Below are positions 42,101-51,419 of a DNA stretch of 64,000 nt, piece after piece. Every line of letters begins with the position of its first letter. The first letter of the stretch is position 1. The translations under genes and the position numbers were made by a program. This stretch comes from Streptomyces corallincola (lineage in GTDB: Bacteria > Actinomycetota > Actinomycetes > Streptomycetales > Streptomycetaceae): positions 1 through 64,000 of the forward strand of contig NZ_JAHRXF010000029.1 in the NCBI RefSeq assembly GCF_019104725.1, in the 5' to 3' direction. The notes under the pieces are model-generated. The model had not been told where the DNA came from. It was given only the letters and a program-made list of their open reading frames with translations, and did not search any database.

Positions 42101-42119
42101 TACTAAGCGGTCGCTCATC
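42101..42119. promoter_or_regulatory. Possible TetR-type operator in the fabG leader
   Basis: TACTAAGCGGTCGCTCATC has an AGCG-GT-CGCT core and approximate dyad symmetry, like operators of TetR regulators of fatty-acid genes. It lies about 11-30 nt downstream of the inferred start point, a good place for repression. No TetR gene is in the window. Confidence 0.4.
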
Positions 42120-42178
42120 GCACGGCAGGGTTCCCCGCCAGGGCCCGCCGGGTTCCCTCAAGGGCGAGGAGAAGCAGC

Positions 42179-42940
42179 ATGTCCACCACTGAACAGCGGG
42201 TCGCGGTCGTCACCGGCGCGGCGCGCGGCATCGGGGCCGCCACCGCCGTACGGCTGGCCGCCGAGGGGCACGCGGTCGCCGTCATCGACCTGGACGAGGC
42301 CGCCTGCAAGGACACCGTCGAGCGGATCACCTCGGCCGGTGGCCGGGCCGTCGCGGTCGGCGCCGACGTCTCCGACGAGGCCCAGGTCCAGGCGGCCGTC
42401 GCCCGGATCGTCGAGGAGCTGGGCGCGCCGACCATCCTCGTCAACAACGCGGGCGTGCTGCGCGACAACCTGCTGTTCAAGATGAGCGTCACGGACTGGG
42501 ACACCGTGCTCGGCGTCCACCTGCGCGGCTCGTTCCTGATGACCAAGGCCGTGCAGAAGCACATGGTGGACGCGGGCTTCGGCCGGGTCGTCAACCTGTC
42601 GTCGTCCTCCGCGCTCGGCAACCGGGGCCAGGCCAACTACTCGGCCGCCAAGGCCGGTCTCCAGGGCTTCACCAAGACCCTCGCCCTCGAGCTGGGCAAG
42701 TTCGGCATCACCGCCAACGCCGTCGCCCCCGGCTTCATCGCCACCGAGATGACCAAGGCCACCGCCGACCGCGTCGGCATGGGCTTCGACGACTACAAGG
42801 CCGCCGCCGCCACCCAGATCCCGGTGCAGCGCGTCGGCGAGCCCGAGGACATCGCCAACGCCATCGCCTTCTTCACCGGCGAGGCCGCCGGCTTCGTCTC
42901 CGGCCAGGTGCTGTACGTCGCCGGTGGACCGCTCGACTAG
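42179..42940 (+). CDS. fabG: 3-oxoacyl-ACP reductase / SDR (FabG type)
   Basis: A 253-aa classical short-chain dehydrogenase. The cofactor motif TGAARGIG lies near residue 13, NNAG near 88, and the catalytic Ser-Tyr-Lys in SSSSALGNRGQANYSAAK. Many such copies act in fatty-acid or polyketide pathways; this one is probably an auxiliary FabG. GAGGAG precedes the ATG. It has its own strong promoter with a nearby operator-like site. The next SDR gene, 72 nt downstream, is likely in the same transcript. Confidence 0.88.
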   Translation: MSTTEQRVAVVTGAARGIGAATAVRLAAEGHAVAVIDLDEAACKDTVERITSAGGRAVAVGADVSDEAQVQAAVARIVEELGAPTILVNNAGVLRDNLLFKMSVTDWDTVLGVHLRGSFLMTKAVQKHMVDAGFGRVVNLSSSSALGNRGQANYSAAKAGLQGFTKTLALELGKFGITANAVAPGFIATEMTKATADRVGMGFDDYKAAAATQIPVQRVGEPEDIANAIAFFTGEAAGFVSGQVLYVAGGPLD

Positions 42941-43012
42941 CTGGACCGGCGGCACGCCGACGGACACGGGCCACGGGACACGGGCCACCTGGACACTTAC
43001 GGAGACACGGAC

Positions 43013-43774
43013 ATGACTGAACTCCCCGAGCCTTCCGGCCGGGCCGCGATCGTCACCGGCGCCAGCCGGGGCATCGGCTACGGCATCGCCGAGGCGCTGG
43101 TCGCGCGCGGCGACCGGGTCGTCATCACCGGCCGCAACGAGGACGCGCTGAAGGAGGCCGTGGAGAAGCTCGGCGCCGAGCGGGTCGTCGGCGTGGCGGG
43201 CAAGGCGCACGACCTCGACCACCAGAGCGAGATCGTCGAGCGCGCCATGACGGCCTTCGGCCGGGTGGACTTCCTCGTCAACAACGCGGGCACCAACCCC
43301 GCCTTCGGTCCGATCGCGGACCTGGACCTGGACGTGGCCCGCAAGGTCTTCGAGACCAACGTGATCTCCGCGCTCGGTCTCGCCCAGAAGACCTGGCACG
43401 CCTGGCAGAAGGAGAACGGCGGCGCGATCGTCAACATCGCGTCCATCGCCGGGCTCGCGCCGTCCCCGTTCATCGGGGCCTACGGCATCAGCAAGGCCGC
43501 CATGATCAACCTGACCGAGCAGCTCGCGCACGAGTTCGCGCCGAGGGTACGGGTCAACGCGATCGCCCCGGCGGTCGTGAAGACCAAGTTCGCCCAGGCG
43601 CTCTACGAGGGCCGCGAGGAGGAGGCTGCCGCCGCCTACCCGCTCGCCCGGCTCGGGGTGCCGTCGGACATCGGCGGGGCCGCCGCCTTCCTCACCTCCG
43701 AGCAGTCGGCCTGGGTGACCGGGCAGACGCTCGTCGTGGACGGCGGGCTGTTCCTCAACGCGGGCGTCGGCTGA
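43013..43774 (+). CDS. Short-chain dehydrogenase/reductase
   Basis: A 253-aa SDR with TGASRGIG near residue 16, NNAGT near 90 and the catalytic Ser, Tyr and Lys in SIAGLAPSPFIGAYGISKAA. It differs clearly from the FabG before it, so it is not a recent duplicate. Substrate unknown. CGGAG precedes the ATG, and a terminator hairpin at 43804-43840 closes the pair. Confidence 0.87.
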   Translation: MTELPEPSGRAAIVTGASRGIGYGIAEALVARGDRVVITGRNEDALKEAVEKLGAERVVGVAGKAHDLDHQSEIVERAMTAFGRVDFLVNNAGTNPAFGPIADLDLDVARKVFETNVISALGLAQKTWHAWQKENGGAIVNIASIAGLAPSPFIGAYGISKAAMINLTEQLAHEFAPRVRVNAIAPAVVKTKFAQALYEGREEEAAAAYPLARLGVPSDIGGAAAFLTSEQSAWVTGQTLVVDGGLFLNAGVG

Positions 43775-43803
43775 GTCGGCCCGACCCGCGCCGGGTGCCG
43801 TAG

Positions 43804-43840
43804 CCGTGGGCGCCGTTCCGATCCGGAGCGGCGCCCACGG
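43804..43840. terminator. Hairpin ending the SDR operon
   Basis: A 12-bp perfect stem (43804-43815 with 43829-43840), continued by a G-U pair and TCCG/CGGA inside. It has no T-run; it begins 30 nt after the stop of the second SDR gene. Confidence 0.75.
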
Positions 43841-43963
43841 GCGTCTGCGGGAACACCTGATCCGGGTGCGGAGGCACCCCGTCCCGGCCTCCGCACCGCG
43901 TTGTCAGTGGTCGCGTGTAGCTTCGTGAGCAGTGAAGTGACCGCACATCGTGAGGACGTTGAC

Positions 43964-44647
43964 GTGACCGACATCGCCATGCTGCCCGAGTCCTGGCGCG
44001 AGGTGCTGGGCGACGAGCTGGAGCAGCCCTATTTCAAGGAGCTGACCGAGTTCGTCGAGGAGGAGCGGGCGAACGGCCCCGTCTATCCGCCGCGCGAGGA
44101 GGTATTCGCCGCCCTCGCCGCCACCCCGTACGACAAGGTGAAGGTCCTCGTCCTCGGCCAGGACCCGTACCACGGCGAGGGACAGGGCCACGGCCTCTGC
44201 TTCTCGGTCCGCCCCGGTGTGAAGACCCCGCCCTCGCTGCGGAACATCTACAAGGAGCGCGAGGCGGAGCTGGGCCTGCCCGTGCCGGACAACGGCTATC
44301 TCATGCCGTGGGCCGAGCAGGGCGTACTGCTGCTCAACGCGGTGCTCACCGTCCGCGCCGGTGAGGCCAACTCGCACAAGGGCAAGGGCTGGGAGAAGTT
44401 CACCGACGCCGTCATCCGCGCCGTCGCCTCCCGCCCCGACCCGGCCGTCTTCGTCCTCTGGGGCAACTACGCGCAGAAGAAGCTCCCGCTGATCGACGAG
44501 ACCCGGCACATCGTCGTCAAGGGCGCCCACCCGTCGCCGCTGTCCGCGAAGAAGTTCTTCGGATCGCGGCCGTTCACGCAGATCGACGAGGGGATCGCGG
44601 CGCAGGGGCACGAGGCGATCGACTGGACCATTCCGAATCTGGGATGA
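43964..44647 (+). CDS. ung: Uracil-DNA glycosylase (family 1)
   Basis: A 227-aa enzyme that removes uracil from DNA. The catalytic GQDPYH spans 65-70 with Asp67 as general base, and the second motif HPSPLSAKKFFGSRPF carries the catalytic His. Size and order match family 1. GAGGA at 43952-43956 supports the GTG at 43964; the frame reaches back to 43901 without a better site. Confidence 0.95.
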   Translation: MTDIAMLPESWREVLGDELEQPYFKELTEFVEEERANGPVYPPREEVFAALAATPYDKVKVLVLGQDPYHGEGQGHGLCFSVRPGVKTPPSLRNIYKEREAELGLPVPDNGYLMPWAEQGVLLLNAVLTVRAGEANSHKGKGWEKFTDAVIRAVASRPDPAVFVLWGNYAQKKLPLIDETRHIVVKGAHPSPLSAKKFFGSRPFTQIDEGIAAQGHEAIDWTIPNLG

Positions 44648-44872
44648 GCTGGGGGTTGATGGGCGGCCGACGAGGGGCTGATGGGCGGCCGACGCGGGGC
44701 GCCGCCCCCGACCCTGCCGTACGGGCCCCGTACGAGCAGGCTCCCGTGTCGTACGGGGCCGCCTGCCCCGGTTTGCCGCCGCCTGCGGCTAGCGTCGGTG
44801 CGGACGGACCCCGGCTCGGCGGGGGCCGGTACGGACGACCGGCGGCACGGCCGTCGAGGCCCGGAGGATCTG

Positions 44873-45448
44873 GTGGCGGAGCGACAGGAGCAGACGGCAC
44901 CGGACGCGCTGCTGACGCGGATCGGGCAGGTCGTCATGCTGCACCACGGCGGCGACCGCGAGGAGGCCAGGATCCGTCTGCTCGACCTCTGGACCGAGAT
45001 GGGCGCGGCCGGGGACCCGCTCCACCGCTGCACCCTCGCCCACTACCTGGCCGACACCCAGGACGACCCCACCGACGAACTCGCCTGGGACCTGCGCGCG
45101 CTGTCCGCCGCACAGGAACTGACCGACGACCACGACGGCGACGCCCCGCCCGGCGCCCGCGCCTTCTTCCCCTCCCTCCACCTCAACCTGGCCGCCGACT
45201 ACGCCAAGCTGGGCCGCGCGGCGGACGCCCGCAGCCATCTCCGCCGGGCCCGGCTGGCCGCCGGTGCGCTCTCCGACGACGGGTACGGGGTGGGCGTGCG
45301 GGCGGCCATCAGCAGACTGGAGACCAGCCTCGGCGGGGAGAGCGGGCCGGGCGGCGACGGCAGGCCGGGGGGCGAAGGGCGGCCGGGAGGCGGGGGCAGG
45401 CCGGGCGGTGAGGGCTGGGGTCCGCCGCGTCAGCGGCCCACCCCCTGA
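44873..45448 (+). CDS. Tetratricopeptide-repeat-like hypothetical protein
   Basis: A 191-aa soluble protein of mostly alpha helices. The patterns GDREEARIRLLDLWTEMGAAGD and HLNLAADYAKLGRAADARSH fit TPR-like hairpins of about 34 residues. The last 30 residues are a disordered Gly/Arg/Pro/Glu tail. TPR proteins bind other proteins; no partner is evident. GGAGG at 44863-44867 with 5 nt spacing supports the GTG; the frame upstream to 44681 is Arg/Pro-rich and unlikely to be translated. Confidence 0.72.
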   Translation: MAERQEQTAPDALLTRIGQVVMLHHGGDREEARIRLLDLWTEMGAAGDPLHRCTLAHYLADTQDDPTDELAWDLRALSAAQELTDDHDGDAPPGARAFFPSLHLNLAADYAKLGRAADARSHLRRARLAAGALSDDGYGVGVRAAISRLETSLGGESGPGGDGRPGGEGRPGGGGRPGGEGWGPPRQRPTP

Positions 45449-45469
45449 TCCGCGCACCGGCCCCGCGCC

Positions 45470-45958
45470 TCAACCCCCGTACGTCCGGCGGCAGATGACC
45501 GACTCCGGGCTGTCCTTGCGCCAGCCCCCGTACTTCCTGCCGAGCGCGCACACGTCGGTCGCGGAGCGCGGCACCGAGCGCACGGCGTCGGGCGGGCCGA
45601 CCGGCTTCCGCCGGGGCCGAGCGGAGTGGCGCCGGGCGGGCGGAGCGGCGGGCGGCGCCTGTACGGGGCGCCGGTGGCGCGGTGCCGTGGGTGGCGCGGG
45701 AGCGTGGCGCACGGGACGGGACTTCCGGGCGCCGGTCGCCGGGTGCGGGGACGGCCCGGTCGTCTCCAGCGCCTCGCGCGCCGGGGCCTGCACGGCCTTC
45801 GGTACGGCACTGCCGTCCGGCCGGGGCGCCGACGCGCGGTTCTCCACGCCGGTCCGCGTGGGGGAGGGGGCGGGTGCCGGGTCGGGTACCGTCACGCATC
45901 CCGACAGGACCGAGACGGCCAGGGCGAGCAGCAGCACGGCGGTGGTGGTTCGATGCAC
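45470..45958 (-). CDS. Lipoprotein of unknown function
   Basis: A 162-aa exported protein. It starts with a short basic stretch, a hydrophobic helix (AVLLLALAVSVLSGC) and the lipobox LSGC at about 16-19. A long disordered Pro/Ala/Arg/Thr-rich linker follows. The final 30 residues (DVCALGRKYGGWRKDSPESVICRRTYGG) form a small conserved-looking Cys-containing unit, likely a disulfide-bonded envelope domain. The GTG at 45958 is the only suitable start. Function unknown. Confidence 0.75.
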   Translation of the reverse strand: MHRTTTAVLLLALAVSVLSGCVTVPDPAPAPSPTRTGVENRASAPRPDGSAVPKAVQAPAREALETTGPSPHPATGARKSRPVRHAPAPPTAPRHRRPVQAPPAAPPARRHSARPRRKPVGPPDAVRSVPRSATDVCALGRKYGGWRKDSPESVICRRTYGG

Positions 45959-46133
45959 GCGGGCAACTCTGCTGGCCGACCGGGGCGTTGATCCCGTACA
46001 ACGGCGGCGGATGCGCCCGCACGGGTGACTCCCTACCCCGTACGGGTGGCTCGGCGTGCCCGAGTTGACGTCGGCCCCGCTGTCACCGGCCCGGGCCCGC
46101 GCGCTCTCCCCGTAGGCTTCCGGAGAGTGCGGG

Positions 46134-46168
46134 ACGGCACGACACGGCACGGCACGGCACGGGACGGG
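46134..46168. repeat. CGGCA microsatellite
   Basis: Four copies of CGGCA, three of them consecutive at 46145-46159, with related ACGGG units, in the region upstream of the oxidoreductase gene. It is a slippage-prone element but far enough upstream not to alter coding. Confidence 0.6.
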
Positions 46169-46217
46169 TGACGGCGTGTCACCGGAACCGCAGGCGAGGA
46201 CGGACGAGGGAGCGCGC

Positions 46218-47129
46218 GTGAAGGTCGGCTGCATCGGGCTGGGAGACATCGCGCGGAAGGCGTATCTGCCGGTGCTGGGCACACAGCCCGGCATCGACCT
46301 CCACCTCCAGATCCGCACCCCCGCCACCCTGGACCGGGTCGCGGACGCCCTGCACCTGCCGGACGACCGGCGGCACGCCACCCTGGACTCGCTGCTCGAC
46401 GCCGGACTCGACGCGGCCTTCGTGCACGCCCCGACCGACGTCCACCCCGAGATCGTCACCCGCCTCCTCGACGCGGGCGTCCCCACCTACGTGGACAAGC
46501 CGCTCGCCTACGAACTCGCGGACTCCGCACGCCTGGTGGAGCGTGCCGAACGCGACGGCATCCCGCTCTTCGTGGGCTTCAACCGCCGCTACGCGCCCGC
46601 CTACGCCCAGTGCCTCGACCACCCGCGCGAGCTGATCCTGCTCCAGAAGAACCGGGTCGGCCTGCCCGAGGAACCGCGCGCGATGATCCTGGACGACTTC
46701 ATCCACGTCGTGGACACCCTGCGGTTCCTGGTGCCGGGCCAGGTGGACGACGTGACCGTCCGCGCCCGTACCCGAGGCGGGCTGCTGCACCACGTGGTGC
46801 TCCAGCTCTCCGGGGAGGGGTTCACCGCGCTCGGGGTGATGAACCGGCTCAGCGGGTCGGCCGAGGAGATCCTGGAGATCTCCGGGCAGGACACCAAACG
46901 GCAGGTGCTCAACCTCTCCGAGGTCGTCGATCACAAGGGCCAGCCGAGTGTGCGCAGGCGCGGCGACTGGGTGCCGGTGCCCCGGCAGCGCGGCATCGAA
47001 CAGGCCGCCCTCGCCTTCCTGGACGCCGTCCGCGCGGGCCGCCCGGTCAGCGCCCTGGACGCGCTGGCGACCCACGAACTGTGCGAGCGGGTGGTACGAG
47101 CGGTTCAGGACCCGACCGGCGCGGCCTGA
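46218..47129 (+). CDS. Gfo/Idh/MocA-family oxidoreductase
   Basis: A 303-aa NAD(P)-dependent enzyme. The Rossmann motif GCIGLGDIARKAYLP begins at residue 4, then DKPLAYE, the family's conserved E-K-P-like strand, appears near 93, and GFNRRYAPAY near 118. Substrates are usually sugars or inositols; this one is not identifiable. The GTG at 46218 follows GAGGGA; the frame goes back to 46176 with weaker signals. The last 83 nt overlap the convergent lnt gene. Confidence 0.87.
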   Translation: MKVGCIGLGDIARKAYLPVLGTQPGIDLHLQIRTPATLDRVADALHLPDDRRHATLDSLLDAGLDAAFVHAPTDVHPEIVTRLLDAGVPTYVDKPLAYELADSARLVERAERDGIPLFVGFNRRYAPAYAQCLDHPRELILLQKNRVGLPEEPRAMILDDFIHVVDTLRFLVPGQVDDVTVRARTRGGLLHHVVLQLSGEGFTALGVMNRLSGSAEEILEISGQDTKRQVLNLSEVVDHKGQPSVRRRGDWVPVPRQRGIEQAALAFLDAVRAGRPVSALDALATHELCERVVRAVQDPTGAA

Positions 47130-48621
47130 CCGCCCGCAGCGCCTCCGCCGCCCCGAGCGCGGCCAGCACCAGCAGCGCGCCGTGCACCGGCCAGTCCCCG
47201 AAGCGGACGTACGGCGTGACCCCGCGCGCCACCGGTACGTCGTACACGCGGGCGGTGCTCGCGTCCGTACCGAGCCACGGACCGAGGGGCTGTCCGGACG
47301 GGCCGTAGACGGCGGACACGCCGGTCAGGGTGGCGTGCACCATCGGGCGGCCGGTCTCGGCGGCCCGCAGCGCGGCCAGCGAGGCGTGCTGCTCCGGTGC
47401 CCAGCTCCGCTGGAACGACGAGGTGGAGGACTGGCCGAGCAGTACGTCGGCGCCGTCCGCCGCGAGGTGCCGGCTCATGTCCGGGAACGCCGTCTCGAAG
47501 CAGATCAGCGGGCCGATCCGCAGCCCGTGCCCGGCGTTCATCACCACCTGCGCGTCCCCGCGCCGCCGGTCCTCCCCGGCGGCCTTGCCGACCGAGGTGG
47601 CCCAGCCGAGCAGCGAACGGGCCGGTATGTACTCACCGAACGGGACGAGGCGCATCTTGTCGTACCGGTCGCCGGTCGGACCGTCCGGGCCGACGAGCAC
47701 CGAACTCTTGTAGATGCCGGGCCGGTCCGAGCGGCGCGCGTCCACGTTGACCAGGATGTCCGCGCCGGTCGCGCGGGACAGCGCGGCGAGCCGCCGGGCC
47801 AGATCGGGACGGGCCGCCAGGTCGGCGCCGACGCTGGACTCGCCCCAGACGACCAGATCGACGTCCTGGCCGACGAGCCGTCGGGTCAGCTCCTCCTCAC
47901 GCGCGAACCGCCGCTCGCCGCTGTCCCGGCCGTCCACCATGCCCGGCTGCACCACGGCGATCCGGACCCGCCCGTCCACGTCCGGGCGCGGCGCCCACAC
48001 CCAGGCCGCCGAGGTCGCGGCGGCCGTGGCGACCAGCGAGGCGACGGCCGGGACCCGGGCACCGCGCACCGCGACCAGCACGGCCACGGCCACGTTCACC
48101 GCGACCACCAGGAAGCTCAGCAGCCACACCCCGCCCACCGAGGCCAGCCGCAGCGCCGGGCCCACCTGCCACTGGCTGGAGCCGAGCATGCCCCACGGCC
48201 CGCCGAGCCCCTGCCACGACCGCACCAGCTCCACCATCAGCCAGGCCGACGGCAGCACCAGCACGGCCACCGCGCATCGGCCCGGCGACGGCACCCCGCC
48301 CAGCAGGCGGCGCACCAGCCAGGCCCACGGCGCCCACAGCAGGCCCAGCAGCGCGGCGAGCAGGAAGATGAAGACGTGCAGGCTCGGCAGCAGCCAGTGG
48401 TGCACGGCCACCATGAACCCCAGGCCACCGCACCAGCCGTCCAGCGCGGCCCGCCGCCCGCTCGGCGCCGACCGGATCAGCAGCACCCACGGGACCAGCG
48501 CGACATACGCGAACCACCACCACGCGGGTGCCGGGAAGGCGAGCGCCGGGAGCGCCCCCGCCACCACGGCCACCCCGCCCCGCCGCCAGCCGGACCCCGC
48601 CCACCACTCCGTCCACCGCAT
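47047..48621 (-). CDS. lnt: Apolipoprotein N-acyltransferase
   Basis: A 524-aa membrane enzyme that N-acylates the lipid-modified cysteine of lipoproteins. About eight N-terminal hydrophobic helices are followed by a nitrilase domain with the Glu261-Lys322-Cys374 triad (VVWGESS, YDKMRLVPFGEY, LICFE). GGGAGG lies 5 nt before the ATG at 48621. Streptomyces often has two lnt genes. The lipoproteins in this window (ModA, Rieske, LSGC protein) would be substrates. Confidence 0.92.
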   Translation of the reverse strand: MRWTEWWAGSGWRRGGVAVVAGALPALAFPAPAWWWFAYVALVPWVLLIRSAPSGRRAALDGWCGGLGFMVAVHHWLLPSLHVFIFLLAALLGLLWAPWAWLVRRLLGGVPSPGRCAVAVLVLPSAWLMVELVRSWQGLGGPWGMLGSSQWQVGPALRLASVGGVWLLSFLVVAVNVAVAVLVAVRGARVPAVASLVATAAATSAAWVWAPRPDVDGRVRIAVVQPGMVDGRDSGERRFAREEELTRRLVGQDVDLVVWGESSVGADLAARPDLARRLAALSRATGADILVNVDARRSDRPGIYKSSVLVGPDGPTGDRYDKMRLVPFGEYIPARSLLGWATSVGKAAGEDRRRGDAQVVMNAGHGLRIGPLICFETAFPDMSRHLAADGADVLLGQSSTSSFQRSWAPEQHASLAALRAAETGRPMVHATLTGVSAVYGPSGQPLGPWLGTDASTARVYDVPVARGVTPYVRFGDWPVHGALLVLAALGAAEALRAVRPRRSGPEPLVPPARTVRGSPARPGR

Positions 48622-48738
48622 ACGAGCCTCCCTACCCAGCTCTGGCTCCAGTGTGCGTGGGGGAGCGGGAGTGCGACAGGCGGGGCGGGTACGGCGGCGG
48701 GCGGCGGTGACCGGACCCCGGCCCGGAGGGACGGCCGG

Positions 48739-50790
48739 TCAGTCCACCTCGATCCCGAAGTCCCGGACCAGTTCCTCCAGGCCGCCGGTGTACCCCCGGC
48801 CGCCGAGGACGAAGTCCCAGTCGTCCCCCGCGCGGCGGCGGAAGGAACCGAGGACGAGGGCGGTCTCGCCGGGGCGGCCGTCGGAGACGGCGAGTTCGCC
48901 GAGTTCGGTCAGCGCGGGGTCGAGGAGGCGGATGCGGGCGTCGGTGAAGCCGGAGAGGTCGGCGTCCGCGTTGACCTCGGGATCGACGGCGGCCACCAGG
49001 ACGAACCGGTCGGCCTCGGGCGGGAGTCCGTCGAACGCGACGCACACGGCCGCCTTGTCGGGCGCGGTCGGTGTCAGGGTGCGGACCGAACCGTCCGGGG
49101 TGCTCGGGTTGTTGTAGAAGACGAAGTGCTCGTCCCCCAGCACCTTGTTGCCCCGGCAGACCAGCGCGCAGACGTCCAGCGCCACGGAGCCCGTCCAGGC
49201 CATGCCGAGGATGTTGTAGTCCTCGGGCAGCCGCAGGTCGGGGACCGTGGGCGTGGGCTGGACCGTCCGGCTCGGGGTGCCGTCGCCGAGCCGCCCGCGC
49301 AGCCCGTGCCGGTGCAGCAGATCGACCAGTTCGGGCCCGGAGATCAGCTCCAGCGGCTTGCCGTTGGCGAAGGTGTGCGAACCGGGCCCGAACCGGGACG
49401 TGGTCACCAGCACGCCCTTGTTGGCACCCCGGTCCTGCACAGTGCCGAACAGATCGCGCACGGCGGACGGCGGCACGGTGTTCCGGTACCGCTTGACCTG
49501 GACGACGATCTTGCCGCCCCGGATCGGTGTCGGGTCGAGCGCGTCCACGTCCACCCCGCCGTCCCCGGAGCGCCGGGTGGTGACCGCCTCCATCCCCATC
49601 GCCCGGAACAGCTCGGCCACCAGGTCCTCGAACGCGAGCGGGTCCATCCCGAGCAGGTCCGGCTCGGTGTCCCCGCCGTGCGCGACCACCCGGTTGCCGA
49701 CCTCCTCCGGGCGGCGGCCGGGCCGTACGGCGGTGAGCTGGTCGGGGCGGCCGGAGAGCTGTCCGTGCAGCGCGTCGGTGAGACAACTGGCCGCGTCCAC
49801 CTGGGCGAGCCGCAGCTCCCGGAACGTCGTGCGGTCCGCCCGCACGGTCGCCAGACACATCCGCTCCGGACGGCCCGTGGTCGGATCGTGGCCGTCCACC
49901 AGCCCGTTGAGCACCACCGACTCCAGCACCCCGGACTCGTCGGCCGCGTACAGCTCGTGCAGGACCAGCAGCACGCACTGTGCGAGGAGGTCGCGGTAGA
50001 GGGCGCGGCGCTGTGTGACGGGGCGGGCGACCTCCTTGTCCTGGTCCAGGTTGTACATGTACCGCACCGACTTGGCCTCCGGTACGGCGTCGTAGCCGGG
50101 GAGTTCCCAGTCCAGGACGAGTTGGGACGCCGCCGTGTCGTAGGCCGCCGCGACCCGGCGGGGGAAGTCCTCCGGCCAGGCCGTCGAGGCGTAGAGCGCG
50201 GCGGTGAAGAACTGGACGACGGTCTCGGGGTCGCGGCGCCGGACGCCGTCGGTCAACTCCCGTACCCCGGCGTTGTACTGACGGGTCTCCGCGAGCCGGG
50301 CGTCCGCCCACCGCTGGTACTCCCGCTGGTAGGCGGCGAGTTGCCGCTGACGCTGGTTCTCCGCCTCCTGGGCGGCGTACCAGTCGTGCTCGAAGCGGGC
50401 GCGGGCCTCGGCCTGCGCCTGGCCGGTGTGCCAGCCGCCGGTGGCCTGGTAGTGCGCGGGGTCGGGCAGGGTCAGCGGCACGGCGAGGGCGCCCGGCGCG
50501 AACGGTTCGACGGTTTCGGGGCGCAGCAGGGAGGCCGTCCGGAACGCCGGTGCCTCGCAGCCCGAGGCGAGCAGCGACTGCAACACCGCGACCCGCGCGT
50601 CCAGTTCCTCGGTACGGCGCCGGGCCTCCGCCGCGCGGAACTCCCGGTGTCCCTGGGTGGCCCGCATCTGGTAGGCCTGCGTCTGCTGATCGGCCTCCCA
50701 CCGCCGTCTGGACTCGGCCACCGTCTGCCGCTGCTGCTGCCGCTGCATCTCGGCCCAGACACCGACCATGTCACCAGAACGACGACTCAT
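48739..50790 (-). CDS. Mrr-type restriction endonuclease domain fused to TerD domain
   Basis: A 683-aa three-part protein. Residues 1-200 contain long charged helices (coiled coil, Gln/Arg/Glu-rich), followed by a helical region to about 370 that I do not recognise. Residues 383-500 are a PD-(D/E)xK nuclease of the Mrr type: AFEDLVAELFRAMG, SGDGGVDVD and VQVKRY keep the Glu, Asp and Q-x-K catalytic residues. Residues 520-683 are a TerD calcium-binding domain (YNILGMAWTG, HFVFYNNPSTPDGS). TerD proteins belong to tellurite/stress response systems, some of which include DNA-processing parts. GGGGAGGG lies about 10 nt before the ATG at 50790. Confidence 0.85.
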   Translation of the reverse strand: MSRRSGDMVGVWAEMQRQQQRQTVAESRRRWEADQQTQAYQMRATQGHREFRAAEARRRTEELDARVAVLQSLLASGCEAPAFRTASLLRPETVEPFAPGALAVPLTLPDPAHYQATGGWHTGQAQAEARARFEHDWYAAQEAENQRQRQLAAYQREYQRWADARLAETRQYNAGVRELTDGVRRRDPETVVQFFTAALYASTAWPEDFPRRVAAAYDTAASQLVLDWELPGYDAVPEAKSVRYMYNLDQDKEVARPVTQRRALYRDLLAQCVLLVLHELYAADESGVLESVVLNGLVDGHDPTTGRPERMCLATVRADRTTFRELRLAQVDAASCLTDALHGQLSGRPDQLTAVRPGRRPEEVGNRVVAHGGDTEPDLLGMDPLAFEDLVAELFRAMGMEAVTTRRSGDGGVDVDALDPTPIRGGKIVVQVKRYRNTVPPSAVRDLFGTVQDRGANKGVLVTTSRFGPGSHTFANGKPLELISGPELVDLLHRHGLRGRLGDGTPSRTVQPTPTVPDLRLPEDYNILGMAWTGSVALDVCALVCRGNKVLGDEHFVFYNNPSTPDGSVRTLTPTAPDKAAVCVAFDGLPPEADRFVLVAAVDPEVNADADLSGFTDARIRLLDPALTELGELAVSDGRPGETALVLGSFRRRAGDDWDFVLGGRGYTGGLEELVRDFGIEVD

Positions 50791-51006
50791 CTGTTGCAAG
50801 CCCTCCCCAGGAGCTCCGGCCGCCACCGGCACAGGTGCCGACGCAACCAGGTGTAAAGGGAAAACTCTATCCAGGGATGGACGTCCCGCCTATCCGTGGG
50901 AGGGGGGCGGGTGCGGGGCAGCGCGGCCGCGGGGCGCGGGAGTCGCCGTGCCCGGTGGGCCGGGTCGGTCGCGGGGTTCGGGCCGCCGGGGTTCGGGTGC
51001 CGGGGG

Positions 51007-51186
51007 TCAGGCGGCCTCGATGACCTGATCGCGTACGGCCGCGGCCCATTCGACCACCAGGAGTTCGTACTCCTCGCGTTCCTGGGCCGAGAGGATTCCG
51101 CCCGCGCGCAGCCAGAGCGCGCGGATCTGCTCGTTCACCTCGGCGGCGGGCCGGGTGGTGCCGAGGGGTGTGGAATCGGTGGACAT
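51007..51186 (-). CDS. Small conserved hypothetical protein
   Basis: A 59-aa acidic, helical protein with two segments, EVNEQIRALWLRAGG and LSAQEREEYELLVVEWAAAV. It has no signal peptide or motif of known function. TAGGGT lies 7 nt before the ATG at 51186, fitting a leaderless mRNA; the frame upstream to 51210 runs through this box. Good codon bias supports expression. Confidence 0.72.
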   Translation of the reverse strand: MSTDSTPLGTTRPAAEVNEQIRALWLRAGGILSAQEREEYELLVVEWAAAVRDQVIEAA

Positions 51187-51419
51187 GCGGACAACCCTAG
51201 GGGCAGACACTGACAGTGCGCTACCAGGCCGCTACACAAACCGTAGGGGCTTGGTCACCGCCCCGCTGCAACGCTCCGGGGAACACCCCAGGCCGGGAGG
51301 CATATGCCTGATCGGGCTGACGGAAGGGACATGTCAGAGGTGACCGAGAAATTGTCTCAAACGGTCAACATCGGTACGAGAGTGGTCAACGGCCGCTCCG
51401 TATCGACCTGTTTCCGGGG

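Noticed and set aside
46948..50856. 1302-codon plus-strand frame opposite lnt and the Mrr-TerD gene
   Set aside because: Shadow of both genes, without any domain.
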